Shown here piece after piece: positions 43,103-53,217 of a stretch of DNA of 64,000 bases. Position 1 is the first letter of the stretch. Each line of letters opens with the position of its first letter. The stretch is from NCBI RefSeq assembly GCF_000316665.1, contig NC_019678.1, positions 5,332,001-5,396,000 of the forward strand. Direction: 5' to 3'. The DNA is from Rivularia sp. PCC 7116. Lineage in GTDB: Bacteria; Cyanobacteriota; Cyanobacteriia; Cyanobacteriales; Nostocaceae. Under the pieces are notes generated by a model. That model did not search any database. It was not told the origin of the DNA and was given only the letters and a program-made list of their open reading frames with translations. Position numbers and translations under genes: made by a program.

Positions 43103-45385
43103 ATGCAAAACCATTATACAGTCTTAATTATTGATGATTGCCTCGAAGATAGAAACACTTATTGCCGTTATTTACAAAAAGACGATGAATGCAATTATCA
43201 ATTTTTAGAGCAAGAGTATGGAAAAGATGGTTTAGAAGCCTGCAAGCAAGTTCAGCCAGATATTATCTTGCTCGATTATATGCTCCCAGATATAAATGGT
43301 TTAGAGTTTATACAAGAGTTACAAAGCTGCTGTAAAGATACAAGTCCTCCAATCATAATGCTTACAGGAGAAGGCAGCGAAAAAATAGCCGTACAGGCAA
43401 TGAAGTACGGAGTAGAAGATTATTTAGTCAAAGCAAATACTACAGCAAAAATTCTGCGTTTAACTGTAAGAAACGTTATCGAAAAGAAAAATTTGCAGCA
43501 GAAATTAGAAGTAAGTAAGCGACGTTTTTTTACTTCAGTAGAAAATATGTTTGACTGCTTCGGTATATATGTTTGTATCCGCGATGATAATGGACGCATC
43601 ACAGGATTTCATCGCGAATACTTGAACGCTGCGGCATGGGAAAATGAATTAATTGGTTTAGAGGAGCATGGAAGCCAAGAAGAAGAAGAATTGTTTAAAG
43701 AATATTGTCAAGTTATAGAAACGGGTAAGTCATTTTTAAAAGAAGTTTTATGCTTTTCTAACCATAATAACCAACAAGTTTTAAGCAAAGCTTACGATGT
43801 TAGCATATCTAAATTAGAAAATGGTTTTGTGGCAACTTGGCGCGATATTACAAAGCGTAAAATATCCGAACAAGCTTTACAAGAAAGTCAGCATTTAATT
43901 CAGAGAATAGCCGATACAACACCGGATATATTATATTTATTTGATTTGGAAGAACAGCGGAATATTTATATTAATCGTCAAGTACAGCAACGTTTGGGTT
44001 ATTCTCCGCTTTTGATCAAAAAAATGGGAGCCGATTTATTTAAAAACTTAGTTCATCCAGATGATTTTCAGCGTTTAAAGAATCATTTAAAAAAATTTGC
44101 ATCTATAAAGGATGGGGAAATACTACCATTTGAATATAGGATACGCGATATTCAAAATCAATGGCATTGGTTTAGCAGTCGCGATACAGTTTTTACTAGA
44201 TCTTCGGATGGAAAACCCCAGCAATTATTAGGAGTAGTTAGAGAAATTACGGCTCAAAAACAATCAGAAGAAGCTTTGAGAGAAAGTGAAGCTCGTTTTC
44301 GTTACATTTATGAGTCAAACATGTTGGGAATAATGTTTTGGAAAACCAATGGAAAAGTAATTGATGCCAATGCGCGCTTTTTGGAAATAATTGGTTACAG
44401 TCGCGAAGATTTACAAGCAGGATTAATTCGTTGGGATGAATTCACACCTCCAGAATGGAAAGAAGTTGATAGAGAAGCAATTGAGCAAATTAAAAATAAT
44501 AGAGTTTGTCATCCTTTTGAAAAAGAATATATTCGTAAAGATGGTTCTAGAGTACCGATTGTTTTAGGTGCTTGTTTATTAGAAAATTCGATTAATACAG
44601 GCGTTTCTTTTGTAATTGATATTACAGAGCGTAAGCGGATAGAGAAAGAACGCGCTCAGCTATTAATTAGCGAGCGAGAAGCCAGAGAACAAGCTGAGGC
44701 AGCCAATCTAGCCAAAGATGATTTTGTGGCAATGGTATCTCATGATTTGCGATCGCCACTGAATGCGATTTTAGGTTGGTCGCAAATTTTACGGAGCAGC
44801 AGCAAAGACGAAGCGATAAAAAACCGTGGTGCAGAAATTATCGAACGTAATGCTAAAGCGCAAGATGCTTTGATTCAAGATTTGTTAGATATATCCAGAA
44901 TTATACGGGGTAGGTTGCAACTGCAAATGATTCCGGTGAAACTAGAATCTATTCTCAACAACGCAATTGACTCAGCATACCCAGTAGCGATCGCCAAAAA
45001 TATTCATTTAGAATCTGAAGTTGATTCTAATATAAATAACATGCTCGGAGATGCCAAACGTTTACAGCAGGTAGTTGATAATTTACTCAGTAATGCTGTT
45101 AAATTTACACCAGAATCGGGACATATCAAAGTTAATTTACGAAAGATTGAAAATAACGCCCAAATTAAAGTCATTGATACCGGAAGCGGAATTAGCAAAG
45201 AACTATTGCCGTTAATTTTTGAACGTTTTCATCAAGGTAGCAATATTGAAACTAAGCAGCAAGGTTTAGGGTTAGGATTGGCGATTGCTCGTCATTTAGT
45301 AGAATTGCATAATGGCAAAATCACTGCTGAAAGTAGGGGAGAAGGAAAGGGTACGACTTTTACGGTGATTTTACCTTTACAATAA
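43103..45385 (+). CDS. REC-PAS-PAS-PAS hybrid sensor histidine kinase
   Basis: The 760-residue protein starts with a receiver domain (phospho-acceptor Asp58 in DIILLDYMLPDINGLEF). A divergent PAS-like segment (about 140-255) follows, then two PAS domains (about 262-388 with TTPDILYLFDLEEQRNIYIN, and about 395-512 with ESNMLGIMFWKTNGKVIDAN). After a short coiled segment comes HisKA with His547 in MVSHDLRSPLNAILGWSQIL and a HATPase with NLLSNAVKFTP, IDTGSGISKELLPLIF and GLGLGLAIARHLVELH. There is no membrane segment, so it senses in the cytoplasm. The N-terminal REC suggests it receives phosphate from another kinase; the phytochrome 800 bp upstream is a candidate by position only. The signal is unknown. 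Confidence 0.92.
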   Translation: MQNHYTVLIIDDCLEDRNTYCRYLQKDDECNYQFLEQEYGKDGLEACKQVQPDIILLDYMLPDINGLEFIQELQSCCKDTSPPIIMLTGEGSEKIAVQAMKYGVEDYLVKANTTAKILRLTVRNVIEKKNLQQKLEVSKRRFFTSVENMFDCFGIYVCIRDDNGRITGFHREYLNAAAWENELIGLEEHGSQEEEELFKEYCQVIETGKSFLKEVLCFSNHNNQQVLSKAYDVSISKLENGFVATWRDITKRKISEQALQESQHLIQRIADTTPDILYLFDLEEQRNIYINRQVQQRLGYSPLLIKKMGADLFKNLVHPDDFQRLKNHLKKFASIKDGEILPFEYRIRDIQNQWHWFSSRDTVFTRSSDGKPQQLLGVVREITAQKQSEEALRESEARFRYIYESNMLGIMFWKTNGKVIDANARFLEIIGYSREDLQAGLIRWDEFTPPEWKEVDREAIEQIKNNRVCHPFEKEYIRKDGSRVPIVLGACLLENSINTGVSFVIDITERKRIEKERAQLLISEREAREQAEAANLAKDDFVAMVSHDLRSPLNAILGWSQILRSSSKDEAIKNRGAEIIERNAKAQDALIQDLLDISRIIRGRLQLQMIPVKLESILNNAIDSAYPVAIAKNIHLESEVDSNINNMLGDAKRLQQVVDNLLSNAVKFTPESGHIKVNLRKIENNAQIKVIDTGSGISKELLPLIFERFHQGSNIETKQQGLGLGLAIARHLVELHNGKITAESRGEGKGTTFTVILPLQ

Positions 45386-46190
45386 GCAGCGAACTATTTT
45401 CACAATCAAATAAATATAGGACTTACGCAACCGGCATATTTTTTGCGTAGGGTGCGTGGTTTAGAAAAACTCTAAGGTAGTATCGAGCCTTTTAGCATCA
45501 TGCAGCAACCAGCATTTTGATACTAACCTCAGTCATATTTTAGTTTAATTATCAAAAAAATAAGTTTAAATACCTGAATCTTAAGCCATTTAAGAAGATT
45601 ACTTGCATGTCCAAAAATACGACTTTAGGAGTATATCTTTAAAGCCTGTTTTCGGTAATATTATTTCTATTAGTGACGCTATCAACAGAAGTAATTAGTA
45701 TTTTTCATAACAACTACTTGTTTTCCCAAATCCTTAATTTCAAATCAATAGACTTTTCATCAGTTTTTAACTCTCTTTACGATCATCTTAGATTAATCAA
45801 TTCATTTATTAAAAAAATATGCTCGCGCCGTTTATTAAAATAAAACATGCAATAGCCTAATACAAGTGAATATATGACTCGACTTTCTGCCCTTTTTCCT
45901 ATAGCTGAAATTATAATGACTAATATTCTATTAGCCTAATTATGCTATGGCTATTTTTGAGATATATACAGTTGAAGTTCTATGCGAACTCATATTAAAG
46001 CAGTAACAACTTGAACCAATGTTAAGGAAAGTATCTACAATCAGCTTGAAAATAAGCTTTGAGTCATTTATTTGATTGCCTGGATATTTTGATATTTAGA
46101 ATTGTAAAAGAATTATCATTAAATATTAAAACAGTTGTTATTCTAGTAGAGCGATAGATTATTCTACCCGCATTCGTTTAGGAGATAAAA
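45386..46190 (+). other. Long intergenic region (805 bp), no gene seen
   Basis: It begins with a dispersed GGACTTACGCAA segment and GCGTAGGGTGCGTGG near 45420-45465; an inverted GCGTAAGTCC copy occurs at 54582-54591. The remainder is AT-rich without a convincing reading frame. A TTTAGGAGATAAAA ribosome site precedes the next gene. Confidence 0.55.
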
Positions 46191-46472
46191 ATGTTAGCAG
46201 TTTATCCGGTGCTATTTCTTATTGCTTTATGTACTATCTGGCTGGGACTCAAAATAGCCGAGGAAGTTTATCGTATTGCAGTCATTATTGCCGGAGCAAT
46301 ACTTTTAGTTATGGCGTTTGTATCGGCTCCTTCATTTGTACAAGTAGGTAGTGTATTGCTGTTGTTAGGAATTTACCAACTCTATGTTTGGCAACCAAAG
46401 TTTAATTTGTTTGTGAGAAATGAAGTTGAAGCTGTTAAAACGGTTGAGTGTATCGGCCCTGGTTGTAAATGA
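46191..46472 (+). CDS. Small integral membrane protein, function unknown
   Basis: The 93-residue protein is almost wholly hydrophobic. Segments LAVYPVLFLIALCTIWLGL, IAVIIAGAILLVMAFVSAP and VGSVLLLLGIYQLYVW are three probable membrane helices, followed by a short soluble end with ECIGPGCK. A good ribosome site (AGGAGATAAAA) lies just before the ATG. I recognise no family. The paired Cys near the C-terminus could bind metal or form a disulfide, but this is speculation. It lies between long spacers and is likely monocistronic. Confidence 0.65.
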   Translation: MLAVYPVLFLIALCTIWLGLKIAEEVYRIAVIIAGAILLVMAFVSAPSFVQVGSVLLLLGIYQLYVWQPKFNLFVRNEVEAVKTVECIGPGCK

Positions 46473-46877
46473 ATACAATCTTGATAAGATAAATAATTAG
46501 AGATTGTCAGATTTTTTATGAAAATTGCATAGTAAATATGAGTCAGGACTTAGAAATTAATTTTTCTAGCTTCTGACTTAATTTTTTGCGGAAAATATAG
46601 TTAGCAGTTATCAGTAGTTAGGCAATATCGTGTTGTCGCTCCACCTAACGCACTATCCCACTAATTCAAGAAGCTCAAAGAAACCCGGTTTCTAAAACTT
46701 GTGCAACTAAGAAACCTGAGTTCGGGATGCAAAATGCTAAGTATCGTAATTAACTGATAACCTTTATAGTTTTGTTGTATATCGCCGTCAAAGAAAATTC
46801 AATAATGTATTCCTAAAACTTTGCATATTGGCATCTTGGCATGAGACTCTTAGTAAGCCTTGAAATAATCTCAGCCA
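46473..46877 (+). other. Intergenic, 405 bp, with dispersed repeat
   Basis: A GAAACCCGGTTTC palindrome (about 46680-46693) is related to the hairpin at 54385-54413. No coding frame is convincing. Confidence 0.5.
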
Positions 46878-47897
46878 ATGAATGTAATACAGTTAATTTT
46901 ATATATCGGTCTAATAGCAATATCTACTGCTGTAGTTTGGAAAGGTAGCTCTATGCTAGAAACGGCTGCCGAGGGTTTATCACAATATTACCGATTACCG
47001 CCTATTGTTCAAGGAAGCGTTGTTGTAGCGGTAGGCTCAAGTTTTCCAGAATTATCTAGTACGGTGCTTGCTACTCTCGTTCACGGACAGTTTGATTTAG
47101 GTGTTGCAGCCATTGTCGGTTCGGCTATTTTTAATATTCTTGTCATTCCTGGAATTTCTGGTTTGGTAGGGCAACGCTTAAGTGCCGATAGGCTTTTAGT
47201 TTATAAGGACGCTCAATTTTATATTACTAGTATTACTGTATTGTTATTGGCTTTTACTTTTGCAGTTATTTATAACCCCGTAGAAGGTGTGATGTTACAG
47301 GGTGAAATGAACCGATTAATTGCTTTAATGCCTTTATCTCTTTACGGGCTATATTTATTTTTACAGCAGCAAGACACTATAGAAGAAAACCAAACCAATA
47401 AAGAGGAACCTCCCCAAAATATCCGTATCGGTAGGGAATGGCTGCGATTCTTATTCAGTTTAGTTCTTATTGTTGTCAGTGTTGAAGGATTAGTGTCCGG
47501 AGCAATTGGTTTGGGAAAAGTTTTGAATACACCAACTTTTCTCTGGGGTATCACTGTAATCGCTGCCGGTACTAGCTTGCCCGATGCTTTCGTTAGTATC
47601 CGCGCTGCTCAAAAAGGTGATGGTATTATTAGTCTTGCTAACGTATTAGGCAGCAATATTTTTGATTTACTCGTAGCAATTCCCGTAGGAGTCATGATTG
47701 CTGGTGCTTCGATCATTGATTTTGCTGTTGCTGCTCCGATGATGGGTGTATTAACTTTCGCAACTATCGTGTTATTTGCGATGCTTCGCACTGGCTTAGT
47801 TTTGAGCAAAAAGGAATGTGTTGTATTGCTGGGTATGTATGGATTATTCGTAATATGGATCGTACTAGAAACTCTTGATATTACTCATGTGATTTGA
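46878..47897 (+). CDS. Sodium/calcium-exchanger-type cation antiporter (CaCA, YrbG-like)
   Basis: The 339-residue inner-membrane protein has two inverted halves. The alpha-1 repeat is VVVAVGSSFPELSSTVLATL with VGSAIFNILVIPG. The alpha-2 repeat is VIAAGTSLPDAFVSIRAAQK with VLGSNIFDLLVAIPVG. About ten membrane helices surround a cytoplasmic loop (about 165-190, QQQDTIEENQTNKEEPPQN). The GSSFPE and GTSLPD segments carry the acidic ion-binding residues; Asp instead of Glu in the second repeat may alter ion preference. Expected function is Na+ or H+ driven export of Ca2+ or a related cation. It stands alone in its transcription unit. Confidence 0.9.
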   Translation: MNVIQLILYIGLIAISTAVVWKGSSMLETAAEGLSQYYRLPPIVQGSVVVAVGSSFPELSSTVLATLVHGQFDLGVAAIVGSAIFNILVIPGISGLVGQRLSADRLLVYKDAQFYITSITVLLLAFTFAVIYNPVEGVMLQGEMNRLIALMPLSLYGLYLFLQQQDTIEENQTNKEEPPQNIRIGREWLRFLFSLVLIVVSVEGLVSGAIGLGKVLNTPTFLWGITVIAAGTSLPDAFVSIRAAQKGDGIISLANVLGSNIFDLLVAIPVGVMIAGASIIDFAVAAPMMGVLTFATIVLFAMLRTGLVLSKKECVVLLGMYGLFVIWIVLETLDITHVI

Positions 47898-48160
47898 AAT
47901 AAATTAGCTGTATAAACTAAATTTTTTGCAGATTTTGCAGATATAGTTTTGTGTCTTCATTTGTATTTCTATATTTAGGAAATTCTACAAATCAAGATTT
48001 TTGTTTTGATCAAAAATAAAATCGATTAATATTAAATTTTTATCAATCATTTTCTGGAGAGATAGTTTCGATTTGGGCTGCGCGATCGCGAAGTGCGTTC
48101 TGCGATATTGTATCAATTCCAGCTATATTCTATTTCGGATGTTTTCTTTACGAGCTAAGG

Positions 48161-48306
48161 GGATGTTTGGAAAGTATAGTTTTTTAGCCCAACTTTCGGA
48201 TTATCCCCCCTTCCCCCCTTAAAAAGGTAACGGCTCCCCCTTTTTTAAGGGGGATTTAGGGGGATCTTAAGATTTACGAGTTTTATTTATGACTTCCCAA
48301 ACATCC
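48161..48306. mobile_element. MITE-like element, about 146 bp, with 15-bp terminal inverted repeats
   Basis: The ends are GGATGTTTGGAAAGT (48161-48175) and ACTTCCCAAACATCC (48292-48306), complementary at 14 of 15 positions. Inside are CCCCCTTCCCCCCTTAAAAA and CCCCCTTTTTTAAGGGGG, which can fold further. There is no coding capacity, so it would depend on a transposase elsewhere. It lies in the 526-bp spacer (47898-48423) upstream of the oligopeptidase gene; the rest of that spacer has no gene, only a HIP1 site near 48083. Confidence 0.7.
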
Positions 48307-48423
48307 TCTAAGAATTAAGATTATCTCCCTCTCTTCCTAGGTACGGAATTCCACAAACGCGCTTATTAGCTAATACTGATTAAATTAGAACTATATAATA
48401 GAATATTTGTTTCTCACACATCT

Positions 48424-50529
48424 ATGACTACGAACGTTGCTATCTCAGATAATCCCTTGCTCAAATGTTCGGGTTTACCTCCTTTTACAGAAGTTAAACC
48501 GGAACATGTAGAACCTGCTTTAAATCAATTACTTACAGAATTAAACGAAGAACTTACTCAATTAGAAGCTAATATCAAACCAACCTGGAGCGGTTTGGTA
48601 GAACCTTTAGAACGGTTAACCGAACGTTTGACTTGGAGTTGGGGCATTGTTAGCCATTTGATGGGTGTGAAAAATAGCCCGGAATTACGTCAAGCTTACG
48701 AAACTTCACAGCCAAAAATAGTCCAGTTTTCTACTCGAATTGGTCAAAGTAAACCCATCTATAACGCTTTTAAAGCTCTGCGAGAAGGGGATAAATGGAA
48801 CAGTTTGGATTCAGCCCAACAAAGAATTGTTGAATCCTCCATCCGCGATGCAGAACTTGCTGGTATTGCTTTAGAAGGTGAAGCTCAAGAACGTTTCAAT
48901 GCTATCCAGATGGAAATGGCTGAACTTTCCACCAAGTTCTCTAACCATGTTTTGGATGCAACAAAAGCTTTCAAGTTAAAACTTGTAAACCCTGAAGAAG
49001 TCGAAGGTTTACCTCCTAGCTGGCTGAGTTTAGCAGCACAAGCAGCACGAGATGCAGGTGAGAGCAATGCGACTCCGGAAAATGGTCCTTGGTTGGTGAC
49101 TTTGGACTTTCCTAGCTATGCTCCTTTTATGCAGCACAGTAAGCGGCGGGATTTGCGCGAACAAATGTACAAAGCCTTTATATCTCGCGCATCTACCGGA
49201 GAATTAGATAATAGACCGATAATTAAACGTATTTTGGATTTAAGACAAGAACTAGCTCAATTACTTGGATATAAAAATTATGCCGAGGTCAGTTTAGCTA
49301 GTAAAATGGCTCCGAGCGTTGAAGCAGTAGACAAACTTCTCGAAGAATTACGTCTTACTAGTTACGATGCTGCACGTAAAGAATTAGAAGAACTCAAGCA
49401 ATTTGCAGCTTCTAAAAATGCTCCAGAAGCTAACGACTTGAAAAACTGGGATATCAGCTTTTGGTCGGAACGTCAACGAGAAGAGAAGTTTTCTTTTACT
49501 CAAGAAGAGTTACGTCCTTATTTCCCTCTTCCTCAAGTACTTGACGGTTTATTTGGATTAGTAAAACGTTTATTTAACGTTAGCGTTACTTCTGCTGACG
49601 GACAAGCTCCTGTATGGCATGAAAATGTCCGTTATTTTCAAATAGCTGACGAAACGGGAAATCCCATAGCTTACTTTTACTTAGATCCCTACAGTCGTCC
49701 GGCGGAAAAACGTGGTGGTGCATGGATGGATACCTGTCTAAATCGCCATAAAATTGAGGAAAAAGGTAAAAATGAGATCCAATTGCCCGTTGCTTACTTG
49801 ATTTGCAATCAAACTCCTCCAGTTGACGACAAACCCAGCTTAATGACCTTTACGGAAGTCGAAACCCTCTTCCACGAATTCGGTCACGGTTTGCAGCATA
49901 TGCTGACCAAAATTAATTATCCTAGCGCTGCCGGTATTAATAATGTTGAATGGGATGCCGTAGAATTACCCAGTCAGTTTATGGAAAACTGGTGCTACGA
50001 ACGTCCAACTTTAATGGGAATGGCAAAGCACTACGAAACTGGCGAACCTCTACCAGAGCATTATTATCAGAAACTGGTAGCAGCACGTAACTATATGAGT
50101 GGTAGTGGCATGTTGCGTCAATTGCACTTTAGCTTGCTCGATATAGAACTACACTACCGCTATCGTCCCGATGGTAGCGAAACTCCAGAAGATGTACGCA
50201 ACCGCATCGCCGAAAATACTACAATATTGCCACCGCTACCGGAAGATAATTTCCTCTGTGCTTTCGGACATATTTTTGCTGGTGGATATGCAGCCGGTTA
50301 TTACAGCTATAAGTGGGCTGAAGTCTTAAGTGCGGATGCTTTTGCTGCTTTTGAAGAAGCCGGATTAGAAAACGAACAAGCACTTAAAACCACCGGCAAA
50401 CGCTACCGCGATACCGTACTTGCTTTGGGTGGTAGCAAACATCCGATGGAAGTATTCAAATCTTTTCGGGGTAGGGAACCAAGTACCGAACCTTTACTCA
50501 AGCACAATGGTTTGAAAAGTGCGGCTTAG
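48424..50529 (+). CDS. prlC: Oligopeptidase A-like M3 metallopeptidase
   Basis: The 701-residue cytoplasmic zinc peptidase degrades short peptides, including cleaved signal peptides in E. coli. The zinc site is HEFGH at 484-488 in ETLFHEFGHGLQHMLTK, and the third ligand Glu is in INNVEWDAVELPSQFMENW. The N-terminal half is the expected helical lid (FTEVKPEHVEPALNQLLTEL), and the C-terminal part (FGHIFAGGYAAGYYSYKWAE) is typical of thimet-like M3A enzymes. Length is normal for OpdA/PrlC. It is single-gene, with a bidirectional hairpin terminator about 60 bp after its stop. Confidence 0.95.
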   Translation: MTTNVAISDNPLLKCSGLPPFTEVKPEHVEPALNQLLTELNEELTQLEANIKPTWSGLVEPLERLTERLTWSWGIVSHLMGVKNSPELRQAYETSQPKIVQFSTRIGQSKPIYNAFKALREGDKWNSLDSAQQRIVESSIRDAELAGIALEGEAQERFNAIQMEMAELSTKFSNHVLDATKAFKLKLVNPEEVEGLPPSWLSLAAQAARDAGESNATPENGPWLVTLDFPSYAPFMQHSKRRDLREQMYKAFISRASTGELDNRPIIKRILDLRQELAQLLGYKNYAEVSLASKMAPSVEAVDKLLEELRLTSYDAARKELEELKQFAASKNAPEANDLKNWDISFWSERQREEKFSFTQEELRPYFPLPQVLDGLFGLVKRLFNVSVTSADGQAPVWHENVRYFQIADETGNPIAYFYLDPYSRPAEKRGGAWMDTCLNRHKIEEKGKNEIQLPVAYLICNQTPPVDDKPSLMTFTEVETLFHEFGHGLQHMLTKINYPSAAGINNVEWDAVELPSQFMENWCYERPTLMGMAKHYETGEPLPEHYYQKLVAARNYMSGSGMLRQLHFSLLDIELHYRYRPDGSETPEDVRNRIAENTTILPPLPEDNFLCAFGHIFAGGYAAGYYSYKWAEVLSADAFAAFEEAGLENEQALKTTGKRYRDTVLALGGSKHPMEVFKSFRGREPSTEPLLKHNGLKSAA

Positions 50530-50589
50530 GGAATAGGTAATTAATTTTTTGATTTAAACAATTCTCAAATTATTTAATTACTATCAATA

Positions 50590-50618
50590 AAAAGACGTTG
50601 CACCGCAACGTCTTTTTT
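50590..50618. terminator. Bidirectional intrinsic terminator
   Basis: AAAAGACGTTGC and GCAACGTCTTTT form a perfect 12-bp stem with a 3-base loop, with a T-run on the + side and an A-run on the - side. It lies between convergent prlC and the HDO-like gene and can serve both. Confidence 0.8.
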
Positions 50619-50652
50619 CACTGTATATTTATTGCCGCTGTCTAAATAAATA

Positions 50653-51393
50653 CTAAGTGCAAACCATCAAAGCTGCTTCAGTGTCATTTTCTATTAGAGA
50701 TTCCACTCCATGCTTTTGTGCGTAAGCTAATAACTCGTATGTCCATTCTGTGAAAATTTGGAATATTTTTTCGACTATTTCAATAGCTTGTTGACGTTGT
50801 AAATGTGTGAGTTCTATTTTTGCTACATAATCTTCTGCTTCCGGTGTACGCATTGCGTGTCCGGTTTCTACTCGTAGATGTGCATCACCAAAGTAGAAAT
50901 AGTCCTGATTAGAGATTGCTCGCAGTTCCGAAGCTACTTTTGCTGAAATTTTAAAAAAAACATGACCTACAGATTCTAGCGCTTCAAGAACTATTAATTT
51001 AATCTCGGGAATCGCTTGATAGCTATATCCTGCAATTTGATATGTTATTTGACGAGTAATTTTAGTTTCTTCATTCCAAACTAATCTTAATCCTTGAGTT
51101 AAATTGATATTCGAGTTTAATTGGAGCTTTTCGATATCCTTGAGATACCAAGACCAATGTTCTTCATCTTCGTAAGCATGTTGATTGATAATACATTGAA
51201 TTTTATTAAGAGGTTGTTTCTCTAAAAAAACGTATTGATTTAGGTCGCTAAAACTCATAATAAAATGAGCCATACAAGGAGCAAAACTTAATCTTTCTCT
51301 AGGGTGTAAGTTTTGGTCTTGCATAAATGTAAACAAAGGTAAATTCGTAAACTCCTGCTTTCTACTTTCAATCAAAGCTAATACATCTAACAT
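50653..51393 (-). CDS. Heme-oxygenase-fold diiron oxidase-like protein (HDO), copy 2
   Basis: The ATG at 51393 (MLDVLALIESRKQEFTNLPL) aligns with the neighbouring paralogue; a start 78 bases upstream would add a hydrophobic lead not shared by it. The 246-residue all-helical protein carries His72, Glu75 and His79 in HAYEDEEHW, and Asp170, His172, Glu176 and His179 in YFGDAHLRVETGHAM. These resemble the metal ligands of TenA/PqqC-like and heme-oxygenase-like diiron oxidases. It is about half identical to the gene at 51578 by eye, so the two arose by tandem duplication. No membrane segment. The substrate is unknown; members of the superfamily take part in natural-product and fatty-acid oxidations. 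Confidence 0.75.
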   Translation of the reverse strand: MLDVLALIESRKQEFTNLPLFTFMQDQNLHPRERLSFAPCMAHFIMSFSDLNQYVFLEKQPLNKIQCIINQHAYEDEEHWSWYLKDIEKLQLNSNINLTQGLRLVWNEETKITRQITYQIAGYSYQAIPEIKLIVLEALESVGHVFFKISAKVASELRAISNQDYFYFGDAHLRVETGHAMRTPEAEDYVAKIELTHLQRQQAIEIVEKIFQIFTEWTYELLAYAQKHGVESLIENDTEAALMVCT

Positions 51394-51577
51394 AGTTTTT
51401 TTAATTTTTGATATTTTTATTGAGCTTAAACACAAAAAATAAATGGTATCAAACAGAGTGAGAATAATCAAAAGTCTCTAACCGTTTTTCCATCATTCTT
51501 AATTATGATTGCTGAGTTAAAAAAGTAAAACTAATAGCTATATAAGTTTGAGGCAGCTATTAGCTCTCACTGTATAG

Positions 51578-52321
51578 TTATATGCAGGCTACGGAAGAAT
51601 CTCTGATTTTTTCTTCGTATGCATCTAATTCTAAATTTTGCTTTTGTGCATAAGCTAGAAGTTCATGAGTCCATTCTGTGAAAATAATAAACACATTATT
51701 AACTATTTCATAAGCTTGGTGACGCTGTGAATCAGTGAGTTCAATTATTGTTAGTAAATCTTCCGCTCCTTCCGTACCCATAGCGTGTCCGCTTTCAAGA
51801 TGTAAGTGAAAATCACCGAAATATGTATACTTATGACCGGTAATTTCTGTTAATTCTGAAGCTACTTGCGATGTTCTAGAAAATAAAACATTTCCTGTAG
51901 CTTCTATCGCTTCTATTGCAGCAATTTTGATAATAGGTTCTGCGTGCAAAGTATATGCAGACAATTGATAAGATAGCTGTCGAGAAACTTTGCTGTGTTC
52001 GCTCCACAAGAATCTCAACATCTGAGTAAAGCTTATTTGCGAATTGAATCCTAGCTTTTCGAGGTCAGTTATAAACCACGGCCAGTGATGGTCATCTTCA
52101 TAAGTATGTTCGTTAATCATATATTCTAGTTTGGTAACTGCTTGCTTTTCTCGGAAAACATACTTGTTCAAGTCACCAAAACTCATAATAAAATGTGCGA
52201 TGCACGGTGCAAAACTTAATCTCTGCTTTGGATTGATTGTTTTATCTTCTAAGAACTTAAACAAAGGTAACTGAGCGTATTCGTGATTCTTTTCTTCTAT
52301 TAACGATAATATTTCTTGCAT
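51578..52321 (-). CDS. Heme-oxygenase-fold diiron oxidase-like protein (HDO), copy 1
   Basis: The 247-residue protein MQEILSLIEEKNHEYAQLPL keeps the same candidate ligands as its neighbour at the same residue numbers: His72, Glu75 and His79 in HTYEDDHHW, and Asp170, His172, Glu176 and His179 in YFGDFHLHLESGHAM. Segments such as RLSFAPCIAHFIMSFGDLN are almost unchanged between the copies, whereas helix surfaces differ. It is transcribed before copy 2 with 184 bp between the starts and stops, possibly as one operon. The divergent O-methyltransferase gene at 53218 could share a pathway, but this rests on proximity only. Confidence 0.75.
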   Translation of the reverse strand: MQEILSLIEEKNHEYAQLPLFKFLEDKTINPKQRLSFAPCIAHFIMSFGDLNKYVFREKQAVTKLEYMINEHTYEDDHHWPWFITDLEKLGFNSQISFTQMLRFLWSEHSKVSRQLSYQLSAYTLHAEPIIKIAAIEAIEATGNVLFSRTSQVASELTEITGHKYTYFGDFHLHLESGHAMGTEGAEDLLTIIELTDSQRHQAYEIVNNVFIIFTEWTHELLAYAQKQNLELDAYEEKIRDSSVACI

Positions 52322-53217
52322 TGAAACTTTTCCTGTGAATGCTAATTGTTATCAACTTATTAGTGCAGCAGGGGTTAAGTCTTAAAGGCTTAACTTGCTT
52401 TAGTGAAGTGGATAATGCGACTCTGATAACGAAATAGCACCTAAACTATAGCTTAACTTATGATAAATACTATTTGTTGCTTTTTTTTCTAGAATTAATT
52501 TAAAGCATTAACTTTGTTTTGCCACTCGTATAAACTCAGAAAAAATATTTTTTTTCATTTTCATATTTGAAGTCAATAATTCTGCATTGATCTAGGTATA
52601 AATTTTATTTTTATTCATTTTTTTATTCGCTAATGATAAAACTTTATAAATATATGTTAATTAGACATGAAGCCACAATTATACCGGATATGCAGCTTGA
52701 TCGAGACTTAGCCAATTCATTGAAAAAATATCTATTTGTTAATAACATAAAGTTTTAAATTGATAGAATTTTTATCCATACGTTATTTTATGAAGAACAG
52801 ATTATTAAGATAAATATTGTTAAATTTAAATTCTGATTAAATATGCATTTTCTAATATATTGTTTTTATATAAGTGTTTTCACTGATTTATTATAGATGA
52901 ATATATATATATATGAGTTTTTACGAATGTCATCAATCGTTTAATGCTTTAAATTAAATCATTAAGCACAGTTATTGAAATATTTCAGTTTCAGATTTTT
53001 TATTTTTAAGCGGAAAATAAATTTATTTATAGAAAGCATATTATAAATGAATTTATTTAATACACAATATTTTAGCTATATCGATGTATGTAGCCTTTAT
53101 ATTGCTCGGTTATCAGGTTGCGTGATTGAGTTGAGTACAGAATGATTAAGTCTAGATTTAACAGCTTATTTACTGTACGTATTCATCGATAACAAGCAAT
53201 ATTAGGAAGACAATTTC
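52322..53217. other. Very AT-rich intergenic region (896 bp) between divergent genes
   Basis: No coding frame or RNA gene was recognised. It has a TATATATATATATGA run near 52901-52915 and long A/T tracts. Both the HDO operon and the methyltransferase must be promoted from here. Its size and composition differ from other spacers in the window. Confidence 0.55.

Noticed and set aside
50653-52321. Additional heme oxygenases of the HO-1 type
   Set aside because: No HO-1 His ligand context or LGDLSGGQ signature; the ligand pattern is of the diiron HDO/TenA type.
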